Positions 29,363 to 39,256 are shown, numbered from the stretch's first letter. The stretch is 64,000 bases of DNA from Verrucosispora sp. NA02020 (GCF_013364215.1 NZ_CP054923.1:62001-126000); one strand, 5' to 3'. The notes: generated from the sequence alone by a model not told the origin. Program-made: numbers and translations.

Positions 29363-29378
29363 GTTACTGCTGAGTAAC
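29363..29378. promoter_or_regulatory. Palindromic operator (TetR-like) at the etfD-like promoter
   Basis: GTTACTGCTGAGTAAC has 6-bp perfect arms and a 4-bp centre. It overlaps the -35 of a promoter TTACTG (29364-29369), 17 bp, TAAGCT (29387-29392). A near-identical palindrome occurs at 48701-48716 before the acyl-CoA dehydrogenase. The size and symmetry fit a TetR-family repressor. Confidence 0.65.
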
Positions 29379-29523
29379 CTTGCGCGTAAGCTGCATCGCA
29401 TGACCGAGTGGACCGAGGTCATCGACCGATCCGGGTCGAGGTGCGGCACCCTGGGGTGACCAACCGCACCCCGACCCCGGTCGCCGAGCCGCTCGACAGG
29501 CAGCAGACCGGGAGGCCAACTCG

Positions 29524-31725
<2,202 letters not shown>

Positions 31726-31738
31726 CCAGCGCGAACGT

Positions 31739-31785
31739 CGGGACGTGTCGGGCATCTGTACGGATGCCGACACGTCCCGATTTTT
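31739..31785 (+). terminator. Intrinsic terminator of the etfD-like gene
   Basis: A 17-bp stem (31739-31756 with 31763-31779, one bulged G) is followed directly by a T-tract (ATTTTTAT). This is a classical rho-independent terminator, uncommon in such GC-rich DNA. Confidence 0.9.
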
Positions 31786-31870
31786 ATATTGGCGTAGATA
31801 ACTGTAACGAATTGGTCGACACCCTTTGTGTGCGGTCGGTCGCACAAAGGTGAATGAGCCGTTGGTCGCC

Positions 31871-31899
31871 TTGATTCCGCTGCGCGCCTTCCCTAATGT
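31871..31899 (+). promoter_or_regulatory. Promoter of the first NlpC/P60 gene
   Basis: TTGATT (31871-31876), 17 bp, TAATGT (31894-31899) is a strong housekeeping-type promoter. It predicts a start near 31906 and a ~78-nt leader. Confidence 0.6.
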
Positions 31900-31904
31900 G
31901 GGGC

Positions 31905-31974
31905 ACCGACCGCCGTGGTCGTCTGTCTCGCCCCTTACCGCTAGCGGGACGCCCGGTGGTCGGTCGCAAAGGAG
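31905..31974 (+). promoter_or_regulatory. Structured 5' leader of the first NlpC/P60 gene
   Basis: ACCGACCGCC (31905-31914) can pair with GGTGGTCGGT (31955-31964, one G-U), enclosing a second hairpin CCGCTAGCGG (31938-31947). The long stem ends four bases before the AAAGGAG ribosome binding site (31968-31974). This could control translation. It lacks the conserved ydaO motifs found before the paralogous gene. Confidence 0.4.
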
Positions 31975-31983
31975 TCGGTGCCG

Positions 31984-32991
31984 GTGGCAACCATGCCCCT
32001 CCATCGTCATGCGCCGGGACGTTCCACCCCCGTGCGCGGGCTGCGCAAGGCCGCTCGCCGCCTGGTCGTCCTGGTCGCCGCTGCTGCGGTCGGTGCCGGT
32101 CTGGTCGCCGCGCCCGCGTACGCCGCGCCGTCGGTGGACGAGATCGAGCGCCAGATCGACAAGCAGTGGCAGCAGCTCGAACCCACCATCGAGCAGTTCA
32201 ACAAGGTGCGCTCGGAGCTGAGGGTCAACCGCGAGAAGGTCGACAAGCTGGAGAAGAAGATCCAGCCGTTGGCCCTGGAGACCGAGTTGGCGATGAACCG
32301 CGTCGCCGGTCTCGCCTCCCGGTACTACATCACCGGCCCCTCGCAGGAACTCGGCGCGGTGCTGCTCAACGCGAAGCCGGACCAGCTCGGTGAGCAGATG
32401 GCCCTCCTCGACCGGCTCGCCTGGGAGGAGCGCCGCCAGCTCGAGGGCGTCATGAAGATCCGCAAGAAGTACGACGACCAGAAGGCCACCCTCGACGCGC
32501 TGATCGTCGACCAGGAGGCCAAGCAGAAGCAGCTGGCGGCGAAGAAGAAGCAGATCGACGCCGAGATCAAGCGGCTGGAGCGGTCCCTGCCGGTCACCAC
32601 GGTCAAGACCACCAACTGCCCGACCATCAACGGCGTGGTCAGCGACGCGGCCCGGACGGCCATCCGGACCGCCTGCGCCCAGGTCGGCAAGCCGTACGTC
32701 TGGGGCGCCACCGGGCCGAACTCGTTCGACTGCTCCGGTCTCACCCAGTACGCGTACCGGGCGGCGGGTATCTCCCTGACCCACTTCACCGGCGCCCAGT
32801 GGCGCGAGGGCAAGGCGATCTCGCGGGCCGACGCCCGCCCCGGTGACCTCGTGTTCTTCCGCAGCGACGTGAGTCACGTCGGGATCTATCTGGGCAACAA
32901 CACGATGGTGCACGCGGCGCGTGCCGGTGTCCCGGTCAACGTCTCGCCGATCACGACGATGCCGGTCGCCGGCTTCCGTCGACCAGGCTGA
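31984..32991 (+). CDS. Secreted RipA-like NlpC/P60 peptidoglycan hydrolase
   Basis: 335 aa from GTG 31984, nine bases after AAAGGAG. GTG 31978 and ATG 31993 are alternatives. A signal peptide ends at AYA-APSVDE (~residue 45). A long coiled coil (~48-205) follows, then an NlpC/P60 domain (~220-335) with Cys250 in FDCSGLTQYAY and the His in SDVSHVGIYLG. Such enzymes cut the D-Glu-mDAP bond in stem peptides during daughter-cell separation, and the coiled coil often autoinhibits or docks on the membrane. It shares its plan with the next gene, a likely tandem duplication. Confidence 0.93.
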   Translation: MATMPLHRHAPGRSTPVRGLRKAARRLVVLVAAAAVGAGLVAAPAYAAPSVDEIERQIDKQWQQLEPTIEQFNKVRSELRVNREKVDKLEKKIQPLALETELAMNRVAGLASRYYITGPSQELGAVLLNAKPDQLGEQMALLDRLAWEERRQLEGVMKIRKKYDDQKATLDALIVDQEAKQKQLAAKKKQIDAEIKRLERSLPVTTVKTTNCPTINGVVSDAARTAIRTACAQVGKPYVWGATGPNSFDCSGLTQYAYRAAGISLTHFTGAQWREGKAISRADARPGDLVFFRSDVSHVGIYLGNNTMVHAARAGVPVNVSPITTMPVAGFRRPG

Positions 32992-33019
32992 CGCCTGAGC
33001 GCGTACGCAGGAACCACGG

Positions 33020-33049
33020 AAGGCCCTCGGTCAAGCGACCGGGGGCCTT
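33020..33049 (+). terminator. Terminator after the first NlpC/P60 gene
   Basis: A 13-bp stem (33020-33032 with 33037-33049, one G-U wobble) with loop AAGC, followed by pyrimidine-rich CTTCTTCATT. Confidence 0.8.
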
Positions 33050-33093
33050 CTTCATTGTCGGATTAATGCACCGAGAGTGACGGTGTGGGTGTG

Positions 33094-33123
33094 TTGCGTA
33101 TTGACGCCGGTCGTCCCTACGCT
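33094..33123 (+). promoter_or_regulatory. Promoter of the riboswitch-controlled NlpC/P60 gene
   Basis: TTGCGT (33094-33099), 18 bp, TACGCT (33118-33123), giving a start near 33130 and a ~190-nt leader that contains the ydaO element. Confidence 0.5.
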
Positions 33124-33176
33124 GGGCAATCGTCGGCCCGCTGGCACAACCGCCCATCCGGGGCGGTGACGGTCCG

Positions 33177-33296
33177 ACACCGCCGAGTCGCTGTCCGAGC
33201 GAGCCGGGGACCCAGGTTTCCGGGGTGAGTCCGCGATGGTCGCGGTAGGGCGTCCCCTTCCCGCCCGAACCCGTCAGCTAACCCGGTAGGCGGTCT
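33177..33296 (+). ncRNA. ydaO-yuaA (c-di-AMP) riboswitch
   Basis: The leader contains the hallmark blocks of the actinobacterial ydaO class: CGCCGAGTCG, GAGCCGGGGACCCAGG, GGGGTGAGTCCGCGATGG, GTAGGG and, near the 3' end, CGAACCCGTCAGCTAACCC then GGTAGGCGG. Closing stem ACCGCC (33179-33184) pairs with GGCGGT (33289-33294). In Streptomyces the element controls rpf and NlpC/P60 wall hydrolase genes and switches them off when c-di-AMP is high. It lies just before the gene's RBS, AAGAAGGAG. Confidence 0.9.
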
Positions 33297-33319
33297 GGGA
33301 AGAAGGAGTACGCAGCCCG

Positions 33320-34360
33320 GTGGCACACCATGCCCCGCGGCCACCGTCGTACCGGCCGGGGACATCCGGCCCGACGACGGCTGCGCCGCGATTCCGCTGG
33401 TACCGCTGCACCACCGCACTCGCCGCACTCGCCGCGACCGCCGTCCTGCTGACCGGTGGCGCGACGGCGGCCCACGCCGACCCGACGGTCGACGACATCG
33501 AGCGCCAGATCGACGAGGACTGGAACCGGCTCGAAGCCGTCATCGAACGACACAACGCGACCAGACAGGACCTGGCCGGCACCCGCCGGGAGGCGGACGC
33601 CCTGACCGCCCGTATCGCCCCGCTGCAACTGCAGGTGGACGAGGCGATGAAGCGGGTCGGCGCGCTGGCCGCGCGGGCGTACCGGGGCGAGCCGGTCCGC
33701 GCCGTGAACACGCTGCTGGGCAGCCGGTCCCCGAGCGAGGTCGTCGCCCAGCTCGGCCTGCTCGACCGGTACGCCCGCTTCCAACAGGAGGACGTACGCC
33801 AGGCGAGTGAACTGCGGGACGAACTCGCCGCCGCCCGAGCCGGACTGGACCGCACCATCGTCGAGCTGACCCGTACCGAAGCCGACCTGGCCGCGAAGCG
33901 GCGGCAGATCGACACCGAGATCGACCGGTTGCAGCGGTTGCGGCTGCGGGCGTACGACGACGGGGGTGGTGGTCCGCTGCGGCCGGCGCCCTGTCCGGCC
34001 ACCTACCCGGGTGGCCCGGCCGGCGAGGCGGTCACCTTCGCGTGCGCCCAGATCGGCAAGCCGTACTCGTGGGGTGCCGAGGGGCCGCACGCGTACGACT
34101 GCTCGGGGTTGATGTTGGCCGCGTGGGCGCGGGCCGGGGTGTCGCTGCCGCACAACGCGGCGCGGCAGCGGCAGGTCACCGCCTCGGTCAGTCGCGGCGA
34201 CCTGCGCCCGGGTGACCTGGTCTTCTACTTCCGCGACCTGCACCACGTGGGGATGTACGTCGGCGGCGGCTGGGTGGTGCACGCCTCCCGTGCCGGCAAG
34301 CCGATCGCGATGAAGCGGATGGACACCAGTCCGATCCACAGTTTCGGTCGGCCCGGCTGA
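33320..34360 (+). CDS. RipA-like NlpC/P60 hydrolase under riboswitch control
   Basis: 346 aa from GTG 33320. The N-terminus has a basic/Pro region and a signal peptide ending near AHA-DPTVDD (~54). A coiled coil (~55-215) with VDDIERQIDEDWNRLEAVIE mirrors the preceding paralogue, followed by the NlpC/P60 domain (~230-346) with Cys261 (YDCSGLMLAAW) and His in LHHVGMYVGGG. It is predicted to cleave peptidoglycan stem peptides. Control by c-di-AMP would link wall remodelling to osmotic or turgor state, unlike the paralogue, which lacks the switch. Confidence 0.93.
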   Translation: MAHHAPRPPSYRPGTSGPTTAAPRFRWYRCTTALAALAATAVLLTGGATAAHADPTVDDIERQIDEDWNRLEAVIERHNATRQDLAGTRREADALTARIAPLQLQVDEAMKRVGALAARAYRGEPVRAVNTLLGSRSPSEVVAQLGLLDRYARFQQEDVRQASELRDELAAARAGLDRTIVELTRTEADLAAKRRQIDTEIDRLQRLRLRAYDDGGGGPLRPAPCPATYPGGPAGEAVTFACAQIGKPYSWGAEGPHAYDCSGLMLAAWARAGVSLPHNAARQRQVTASVSRGDLRPGDLVFYFRDLHHVGMYVGGGWVVHASRAGKPIAMKRMDTSPIHSFGRPG

Positions 34361-34374
34361 GTCCCCGGGCGGAC

Positions 34375-34417
34375 GACCACGGGCCCGCGTCCGCGCGGCG
34401 CGGGCCCGCCGGTGGTC
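34375..34417. terminator. Bidirectional terminator between NlpC/P60 gene and dcd
   Basis: Nested complementary arms: GACCAC/GTGGTC outside and GGGCCCGCG (34381-34389) with CGCGGGCCC (34399-34407) inside. It lies between convergent genes and touches the dcd stop codon. Confidence 0.7.
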
Positions 34418-34994
34418 AGCGGGTCGGCCAGGTACGCCAGTTCTGCCAGGCACGGCTCGGCGTCGGGCCGCGCTGCCCCTGGTAGCGCGAGCCGTAGACG
34501 AGCGAGCCGTACGGGTGCTCGGCGGGCGAGGCGAGCCGGAAGATGCAGAGCTGACCGATCTTCATGCCGGGCCAGAGCATGATCGGCAGGTTGGCCACGT
34601 TGGACAGTTCCAACGTGACGTGGCCGGAGAAGCCGGGGTCGATGAAGCCGGCGGTGGAGTGCGTCAGCAGGCCGAGGCGACCGAGGCTGGACTTGCCTTC
34701 GAGCCGGCCGGCGAGCTGGTCGCCGAGCGAGATCACCTCAAGCGTGGAGGCGAGCACGAACTCGCCCGGGTGCAGCACGAACGGCTCGCCGTCGGGCACC
34801 TCCACCGGCGAGGTGAGATCGTCCTGCTGGGTGGCCGGGTCGATGTGTGTGTAGAGGTGGTTGTTGAACACCCGGAAGAGCTTGTCCAGGCGTACGTCGA
34901 TGCTGGACGGCTGCACCAGGGTGGGCTCGAAGGGCTCCAGCGCCAGAGTGCCGGCCTTGATCTCGGAGACCAGGTCACGGTCGGAGAGCAGCAT
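34416..34994 (-). CDS. dcd: dCTP deaminase
   Basis: 192 aa from ATG 34994 ([12 protein letters not shown], the family's usual start); GTG 35000 is an alternative. Motifs: [22 protein letters not shown], the [14 protein letters not shown] loop and [21 protein letters not shown] with the catalytic Glu. It deaminates dCTP, and close actinobacterial relatives also hydrolyse the dUTP formed (bifunctional, dUMP-forming), supplying dUMP for thymidylate synthesis. A LexA-type palindrome lies 54 bp upstream in the divergent promoter region, suggesting possible SOS control. Confidence 0.95.
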   Translation of the reverse strand: MLLSDRDLVSEIKAGTLALEPFEPTLVQPSSIDVRLDKLFRVFNNHLYTHIDPATQQDDLTSPVEVPDGEPFVLHPGEFVLASTLEVISLGDQLAGRLEGKSSLGRLGLLTHSTAGFIDPGFSGHVTLELSNVANLPIMLWPGMKIGQLCIFRLASPAEHPYGSLVYGSRYQGQRGPTPSRAWQNWRTWPTR

Positions 34995-35047
34995 CGCCAC
35001 ACCATAGCGGCCGGTAGTCGTGACCTGCGTGTCGGACTACCTGCTTA

Positions 35048-35059
35048 GAACGTATGTTC
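35048..35059. promoter_or_regulatory. LexA-type (SOS) box
   Basis: GAACGTATGTTC is a perfect match to the Gram-positive LexA consensus GAAC-N4-GTTC, extended by flanking T/A. It overlaps the promoter of the rightward gene, whose -10 TAGGAT is at 35062-35067, and lies 54 bp from the dcd start on the other side. Confidence 0.65.
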
Positions 35060-35073
35060 GATAGGATGTCGGC

Positions 35074-35607
35074 ATGGCTTCCTGGTCCGATTTCGCCGTC
35101 GACGAGCCCCGACTCGCCGACGGGATCCGCCTTCTCATGCAGCAGTACGGCCCGGGCTTCGGCTACCTGGCCACGGTCCGCGCCGACGGCGGGCCCCGGG
35201 TGCACCCGGTCTCACCGGTGATCACCGACGACGGTCTGTTCTGCTTCGTGATCGACTCGCCGAAGCGGCGCGACCTGGAACGCGACGGGCGTTACGCGCT
35301 CCACTCGTTCCCGGCGGAGGAGAGCGACGACGAGGCGTACGTCGCCGGCCGGGCCCGACCCGTCACCGACGACGCCACGGTGGCCCGGTTGGCGCTCGCG
35401 GCCCGCGCGGCCCCGCACGCCGACTGGCGTCTGTTCGAGTTCACCGTCGACGTGGCGATGCTCGCCCGGCACGAGCGCGCCGCCACCGGCGGGCTGGTCG
35501 GTGAGCCGGCCGTGCAGGTCTGGCTCGACCCGGCCGGCGCCACCCCGCAGGCCGCCCGGCCCACGCCCCACCGGACCCGTGCGGCCCGACATGTCCGCGC
35601 CGCCTGA
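35074..35607 (+). CDS. Pyridoxamine 5'-phosphate oxidase-like (FMN/F420-binding) protein
   Basis: 177 aa, split-barrel fold (~12-150): GFGYLATVRADGGPRVHPVSP and GLFCFVIDSPKRRDLERDGR are the flavin/F420-binding strands. The C-terminal ~35 residues are Ala/Arg/Pro-rich. Family members bind FMN, F420 or haem, and the substrate cannot be inferred. The -10 TAGGAT ends six bases before the ATG, so the transcript is probably leaderless. The LexA-type box over the promoter suggests DNA-damage induction. Confidence 0.85.
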   Translation: MASWSDFAVDEPRLADGIRLLMQQYGPGFGYLATVRADGGPRVHPVSPVITDDGLFCFVIDSPKRRDLERDGRYALHSFPAEESDDEAYVAGRARPVTDDATVARLALAARAAPHADWRLFEFTVDVAMLARHERAATGGLVGEPAVQVWLDPAGATPQAARPTPHRTRAARHVRAA

Positions 35608-35612
35608 ACCGA

Positions 35613-35650
35613 CCGGTGCCGGTCCCGCCTGACGACGGGACCGGCACCGG
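35613..35650. terminator. Bidirectional terminator between convergent genes
   Basis: A perfect 15-bp stem (35613-35627 with 35636-35650) with an 8-nt loop begins 5 bp after the PNPOx-like stop and lies 25 bp from the end of the convergent metalloprotease gene. Confidence 0.8.
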
Positions 35651-35674
35651 AGGTACGCGCCGACGACTGCCGCG

Positions 35675-36676
35675 CTACGCGCGGTACGTGTTCCACGCGT
35701 TGATCATCCGGGTCGCCTGGCCCGGGGTGAACTGGTACATGCAGGTGTCGTACGTGTAGTCCATGAAGTTGGTGATCGGGTCCAGCCCCGCGGTGGAGCA
35801 GGTGTCCCGACCGGTCGGGCACTGGTAGGCCGGCGACGCCTCCGCCGGAGTGTCGGAAACCTGGTCGCCGCTGCCCGAGCAGCCGCCCTGGAACGTGTGG
35901 TACAGGTTCAGCCAGTGACCGACCTCGTGGGTGCCGGTGTCACCCTGGTTGTAGTTGGTGGCGGTGCCACCCGGCAGCGACTCGCTGAGCACGACCACGC
36001 CGTCCATCACGTTCAGCGTGCTCTGCGGGAAGGTCGCCCAGCCGAGCAGGCCCCCACTCAGCTCGCCGAGATAGATGTTGAGCGTGCCCTTGGTGCCCTG
36101 GCGGAGCTGGGTCTTCATCTGCCGCTCGGCCGTGGAGCCCTGCCGGATCGGGTACCACGACGTGTTGGTGACCCGGTTGATGCTCTGCAACTGGAACGCG
36201 AAGGCGGTGGCGGCACCGCCCGTCGCACCCGCGAACGACTGGTTCAGCACGTTGATCTGCGATTGGATCATCGAGTCGGGGATGTTCCCGCCGGCCCGGG
36301 TGGTGTCCTTGCGGATCACGTGCACCACGACCGGGATGGTGACCGAGGCCGCGGCGGCCTGGGCGCTGAGCGTCCGCTGGCCGACCCGCTTGGCCCGCTC
36401 CTGCAACAGGTCGGCGAACTCCGACTCCCGCTGGTGCAGTTGCGCCATGGTCAACTCGTTCGGGTCGTGCTTGACGACCGCGTCGCCCCGGACCCGGGCC
36501 GCAGTGCCCGTCGGGTCCTCACACACCTCGTCGGCGGAGACGGCGGCAGCCGTCGGAATGGCGGCCGTGGTGGCCGCCGGCAGCAGACCGACCGTGGCCA
36601 CACCGAGCGCCACTGCCAGCGACGTCGATGCGATGCCGGCGATCCGCCGGTTCAGCAGGACGGGACGGAGTCCCAT
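35675..36676 (-). CDS. Secreted zinc metalloprotease, M43 (pappalysin-like)
   Basis: 333 aa from ATG 36676, preceded by AGAGGTGGG. A signal peptide covers ~1-45, then a pro-region. The catalytic domain has the zinc motif HEVGHWLNLYH (His250, Glu251, His254, His260) and the Met-turn NFMDYTYDTC near 310, matching M43B cytophagalysin/pappalysin proteases. Several Cys in GGCSGSGD, YQCPTGRDTC and YDTCMY could form disulphides outside the cell. It is predicted to be an extracellular protease for peptide nutrition. Confidence 0.92.
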   Translation of the reverse strand: MGLRPVLLNRRIAGIASTSLAVALGVATVGLLPAATTAAIPTAAAVSADEVCEDPTGTAARVRGDAVVKHDPNELTMAQLHQRESEFADLLQERAKRVGQRTLSAQAAAASVTIPVVVHVIRKDTTRAGGNIPDSMIQSQINVLNQSFAGATGGAATAFAFQLQSINRVTNTSWYPIRQGSTAERQMKTQLRQGTKGTLNIYLGELSGGLLGWATFPQSTLNVMDGVVVLSESLPGGTATNYNQGDTGTHEVGHWLNLYHTFQGGCSGSGDQVSDTPAEASPAYQCPTGRDTCSTAGLDPITNFMDYTYDTCMYQFTPGQATRMINAWNTYRA

Positions 36677-36889
36677 AAGCCCACCTCTTTCTGGCGACGC
36701 GACCGGGGGTTGTGTCGCGTCGTGCGGGAAACGTGGGCCAGACGTTACAACGCATAGACAGATTTGAGAATGGCTATGTGTTGCCGGCATGCAACTTCTT
36801 GCGGAGCGTGCGGAGGCGGGCCGGGCAGGGTGGCCGGCGGGGGTGGCTGGGTGCACCGGGGCGACGGCTCAGGTACAGTGGTGCCGCTT

Positions 36890-36963
36890 GCGGGTGTAGT
36901 TCAATGGCAGAACATCAGCTTCCCAAGCTGACAGTGCGGGTTCGATTCCCGTCACCCGCTCCA
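36890..36963 (+). tRNA. tRNA-Gly (anticodon CCC)
   Basis: Acceptor GCGGGTG/CACCCGC, anticodon stem TCAGC/GCTGA with loop TTCCCAA gives CCC, decoding GGG. The T-arm is GCGGG-TTCGATT-CCCGT. Encoded CCA ends at 36963. Accessory-looking DNA begins directly downstream, and glycine tRNA genes are common integration sites, though no second copy of the tRNA 3' end is seen in the window. Confidence 0.95.
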
Positions 36964-36967
36964 ACGT

Positions 36968-37004
36968 GAAGCCCAGGTCAGGATGCGCTCCCGACCTGGG
37001 CTTC
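36968..37004 (+). terminator. Terminator after tRNA-Gly
   Basis: A perfect 12-bp stem (36968-36979 with 36993-37004) followed by ATTCAT. It lies 5 bp after the tRNA and also just past the end of the convergent unknown gene. Confidence 0.75.
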
Positions 37005-37006
37005 AT

Positions 37007-37471
37007 TCATGCCGACCGCTTTTCGGGCGTGCTGTGCCCGCTGCGCGTCAGGGCGCAGAGCAGTCGATAGGCGAGGTCGACGGCGCGTTGCTCCCGTCTA
37101 CGTGAGCCCCAGATTCGGTTGATGGTGGCCAGTTCGGCGTGGACGTCGGCCGTGGGGTCGCGGCGGATCTTCGCGCAGTAGGAGGTGTTCGCCGCCCGTG
37201 TCTCGTCGTTGATGCGGCGGACCTCCGTCCGGCCGAGGCGGCGGATGCCGGTCACCGCGAGTTCCCTGATCTGGCTGATCGACAGCACGTTGACATCCGT
37301 TGGGATTCCGGCGGCGTGGATGGCGACAGCGAGTTGACCGTTCGACAGGCGGGCCAGGCGGGCTGCTGTCAGCGACAAGGGGTTGACCGGTGCCGCGATG
37401 TGGGCGGGAGTTTGGATGTCCTGCGCCGAGGTGCGTCTGGTGGCGACTCGGTCGTTAGGGTGAAGAAGCAT
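37007..37471 (-). CDS. Unknown protein in the tRNA-adjacent module
   Basis: 154 aa from ATG 37471, with AAAGGA upstream. The first ~40 residues are basic/Thr-rich. The rest is helical and rich in Arg (LSLTAARLARLSNGQLAVA, VLSISQIRELAVTGIRRLG, RVAVDLAYRLL-like end). There is no signal, membrane helix or metal motif. The amphipathic repeats resemble DNA- or RNA-associated small proteins, but I do not recognise a family. It is divergent from the GntR regulator, whose operator-like palindrome lies inside this gene's probable promoter, so it may be the regulator's target. Confidence 0.6.
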   Translation of the reverse strand: MLLHPNDRVATRRTSAQDIQTPAHIAAPVNPLSLTAARLARLSNGQLAVAIHAAGIPTDVNVLSISQIRELAVTGIRRLGRTEVRRINDETRAANTSYCAKIRRDPTADVHAELATINRIWGSRRREQRAVDLAYRLLCALTRSGHSTPEKRSA

Positions 37472-37628
37472 CGTGTTCCTTTCGCGAGGGCGATGCGTCT
37501 GGCCTCGGCGGGCCGCAATCCCGTCGGGGCCTTCGCTTTGCGCGTCCGGAGTCCTCGTAAGGACGGTCGCGCGTCGATCCATAGGTGAAGCTGGCAAGCA
37601 TTGAGGGTCTGAATCGACCGTAGATTTG

Positions 37629-37642
37629 CTTGACTAGCCAAG
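37629..37642. promoter_or_regulatory. GntR operator-like palindrome 1
   Basis: CTTGACTAGCCAAG is palindromic except at one symmetric pair. On the minus strand it lies between a TTGACT -35 and a TACGGT -10 (18-bp spacing) that could drive the divergent unknown gene. Confidence 0.55.
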
Positions 37643-37670
37643 TCAAGGCTCTGCGGTAAACTTTCCTTGC

Positions 37671-37682
37671 CTGGCTAGCCAG
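37671..37682. promoter_or_regulatory. GntR operator-like palindrome 2
   Basis: CTGGCTAGCCAG is a perfect 12-bp palindrome sharing the CTAGCCA core with palindrome 1. The centres are 41 bp apart, about four helical turns, and the site ends 15 bp before the GntR start. Confidence 0.55.
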
Positions 37683-37697
37683 CGTTAGGGTGTTGTG

Positions 37698-38564
37698 GTG
37701 AGCGAGAGCCCTGACTTCCTCGGTCAGCTTGATCCCGACGACCCGAAACAGGCGTCCCAGCAGATCGCGAACAAGCTGCGGGCTGCCATCCTCACGCGTC
37801 GACTCGCGCCGGGCGACAAGCTGCCGTCGCAACCCGAACTGGCCACCCGCTACGGCGTGGCCCGAGAGACGGTCAAGCGAGCCCTGGACCTGCTCCGGGC
37901 CGAGCGGCTGATCGTGTCCCGTCAGGGCAGCGGTGTGTTCGTCCGGGCGCAGACGCAGCGGGCCGTCGAACTACGCCCCCACGTCGAAGCCGCGTTCGAG
38001 CGGCCCCACGTCACCATCGATTTCGCCGGATTCTCCGGCGAGACACTGCGCGACGCGCTCGCCGAGACCCTCGACAAGGTGCGCGTCGGTCGACTCGCGC
38101 CCGAGACCATCGCCGTGCGCGTCCTGATCTCCGACATGACCGCACCGATGGCACTGCCCACGCGGGTCGAGACACAGACCGACGACCCAGCGGTACGCGA
38201 ACGCGCCGAGCGAATCACCCGCCGAGCAGTAGACGCGATCATCGATCAGGTCACCGAGCTGGGCGACCTCGGCCTGATCCGGTCAGCCGCCGTCGAGGTC
38301 CGGCTACAACGGGCATCCCCGCAGTTCAAGCTCTACATCCTCAACAACGAAGAAGTTTTCTACGGTTTCTATCCCGTCACCGAGCGCTCCGTCTCGATCA
38401 AGGGTGAACCGATGGCCATCTACGACCTGATGGGCAAGGACGTGCCCCTGTTCCACTACGCCGTAACCGACGACGACACCTCCCACGGCACACAGTTCGT
38501 GGAGGCGTCTCGCCAGTGGTTCGACTCGGTGTGGTCGACGATCGCCTACCGGTACGACGCATGA
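37698..38564 (+). CDS. GntR-family transcriptional regulator
   Basis: 288 aa from GTG 37698 (GTG 37695 is equally possible). The N-terminal winged helix (~18-85) is classical: QQIANKLRAAILTRRLAPGDKLPSQ then LATRYGVARETVKRALDLL and RQGSGVFV. The ~200-residue C-terminal effector domain does not look like a clear UTRA or FCD domain. Two CTAGCC-centred palindromes immediately upstream are probable autoregulatory operators. CTTG/CTAG/CAAG-type sites are reminiscent of KorSA-type regulators of actinomycete integrative elements (from memory). It is coupled to the HAD gene by ATGA. Confidence 0.88.
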   Translation: MSESPDFLGQLDPDDPKQASQQIANKLRAAILTRRLAPGDKLPSQPELATRYGVARETVKRALDLLRAERLIVSRQGSGVFVRAQTQRAVELRPHVEAAFERPHVTIDFAGFSGETLRDALAETLDKVRVGRLAPETIAVRVLISDMTAPMALPTRVETQTDDPAVRERAERITRRAVDAIIDQVTELGDLGLIRSAAVEVRLQRASPQFKLYILNNEEVFYGFYPVTERSVSIKGEPMAIYDLMGKDVPLFHYAVTDDDTSHGTQFVEASRQWFDSVWSTIAYRYDA

Positions 38565-39256
38565 ACGCCGACCTCGGCCGACTGCTCGGCGACGTCGATG
38601 CACTGCTGCTCGACTTCGATGGGCCGGTGTGCAGCATCTTCGCCGGATACCCCGCACCGCAGGTTGCCGCCGAGCTGGTCAACGTACTGCGGCGCCACGG
38701 GGTCGACGTGCCGCCAGACCTTGCCAGCGAGCCGGACCCGCTTGAGGTGCTACGCCGCGTCGGAGCGGCTGGAGACCAGGACGTCACGCGGGCGGTAGAG
38801 GACGCACTCTGTGCAGCCGAACGGCTGGCCGTCGCAAGTGCCGAACCCACGCCGTACGGGCGCGAAGTCATCGTGGCATCCCGGCAGGTCGGGATGCCGG
38901 TGGCGGTGGTCAGCAACAACTCGGCCGGTGCGGTGAGCGCGTATCTGGCAGCGCATCGGCTCGCCGCGTTCGTGCCGGCCGTAGTCGGTCGGGCGTGCGG
39001 AAAACCGGACCGCATGAAGCCCAACCCCGCGCCGATCCTAGAAGCCGTGAGTGCTCTCGGTGAGCCGGCGGGCCGGTGCGTCCTGATCGGCGACTCGTTG
39101 TCGGACATCGACGGGGCACGGGCCGCCGGAGTACGGGTGATCGGCTATGCGAATCGGTCAGCCAAGGTCGAGACGTTCCGCGCAGCCGGAGCGGACGTGG
39201 TGATTACGGGCATGGGTGAGATAGCCGGCGCGCTGCTTGAGCGTATAGAGGACTGA
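38561..39256 (+). CDS. HAD-superfamily hydrolase
   Basis: 231 aa, coupled to the GntR gene (ATGA). Motif I is LLLDFDGPVC (nucleophile Asp and Asp+2), motif II VAVVSNNSAGAV, the motif III lysine in RACGKPDRMKPNP, and motif IV LIGDSLSDIDGARAAG. The cap is small and inserted after motif I. It is probably a phosphatase of a small phosphorylated metabolite. Regulator-HAD pairs of this kind suggest that the HAD substrate or product is the effector, but nothing here identifies it. Confidence 0.88.
   Translation: MNADLGRLLGDVDALLLDFDGPVCSIFAGYPAPQVAAELVNVLRRHGVDVPPDLASEPDPLEVLRRVGAAGDQDVTRAVEDALCAAERLAVASAEPTPYGREVIVASRQVGMPVAVVSNNSAGAVSAYLAAHRLAAFVPAVVGRACGKPDRMKPNPAPILEAVSALGEPAGRCVLIGDSLSDIDGARAAGVRVIGYANRSAKVETFRAAGADVVITGMGEIAGALLERIED

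Noticed and set aside
31800..31983. Second ydaO riboswitch before the first NlpC/P60 gene
   Set aside because: Neither GGGGACCCAGG nor CAGCTAAC-type blocks are present; only generic hairpins are seen.
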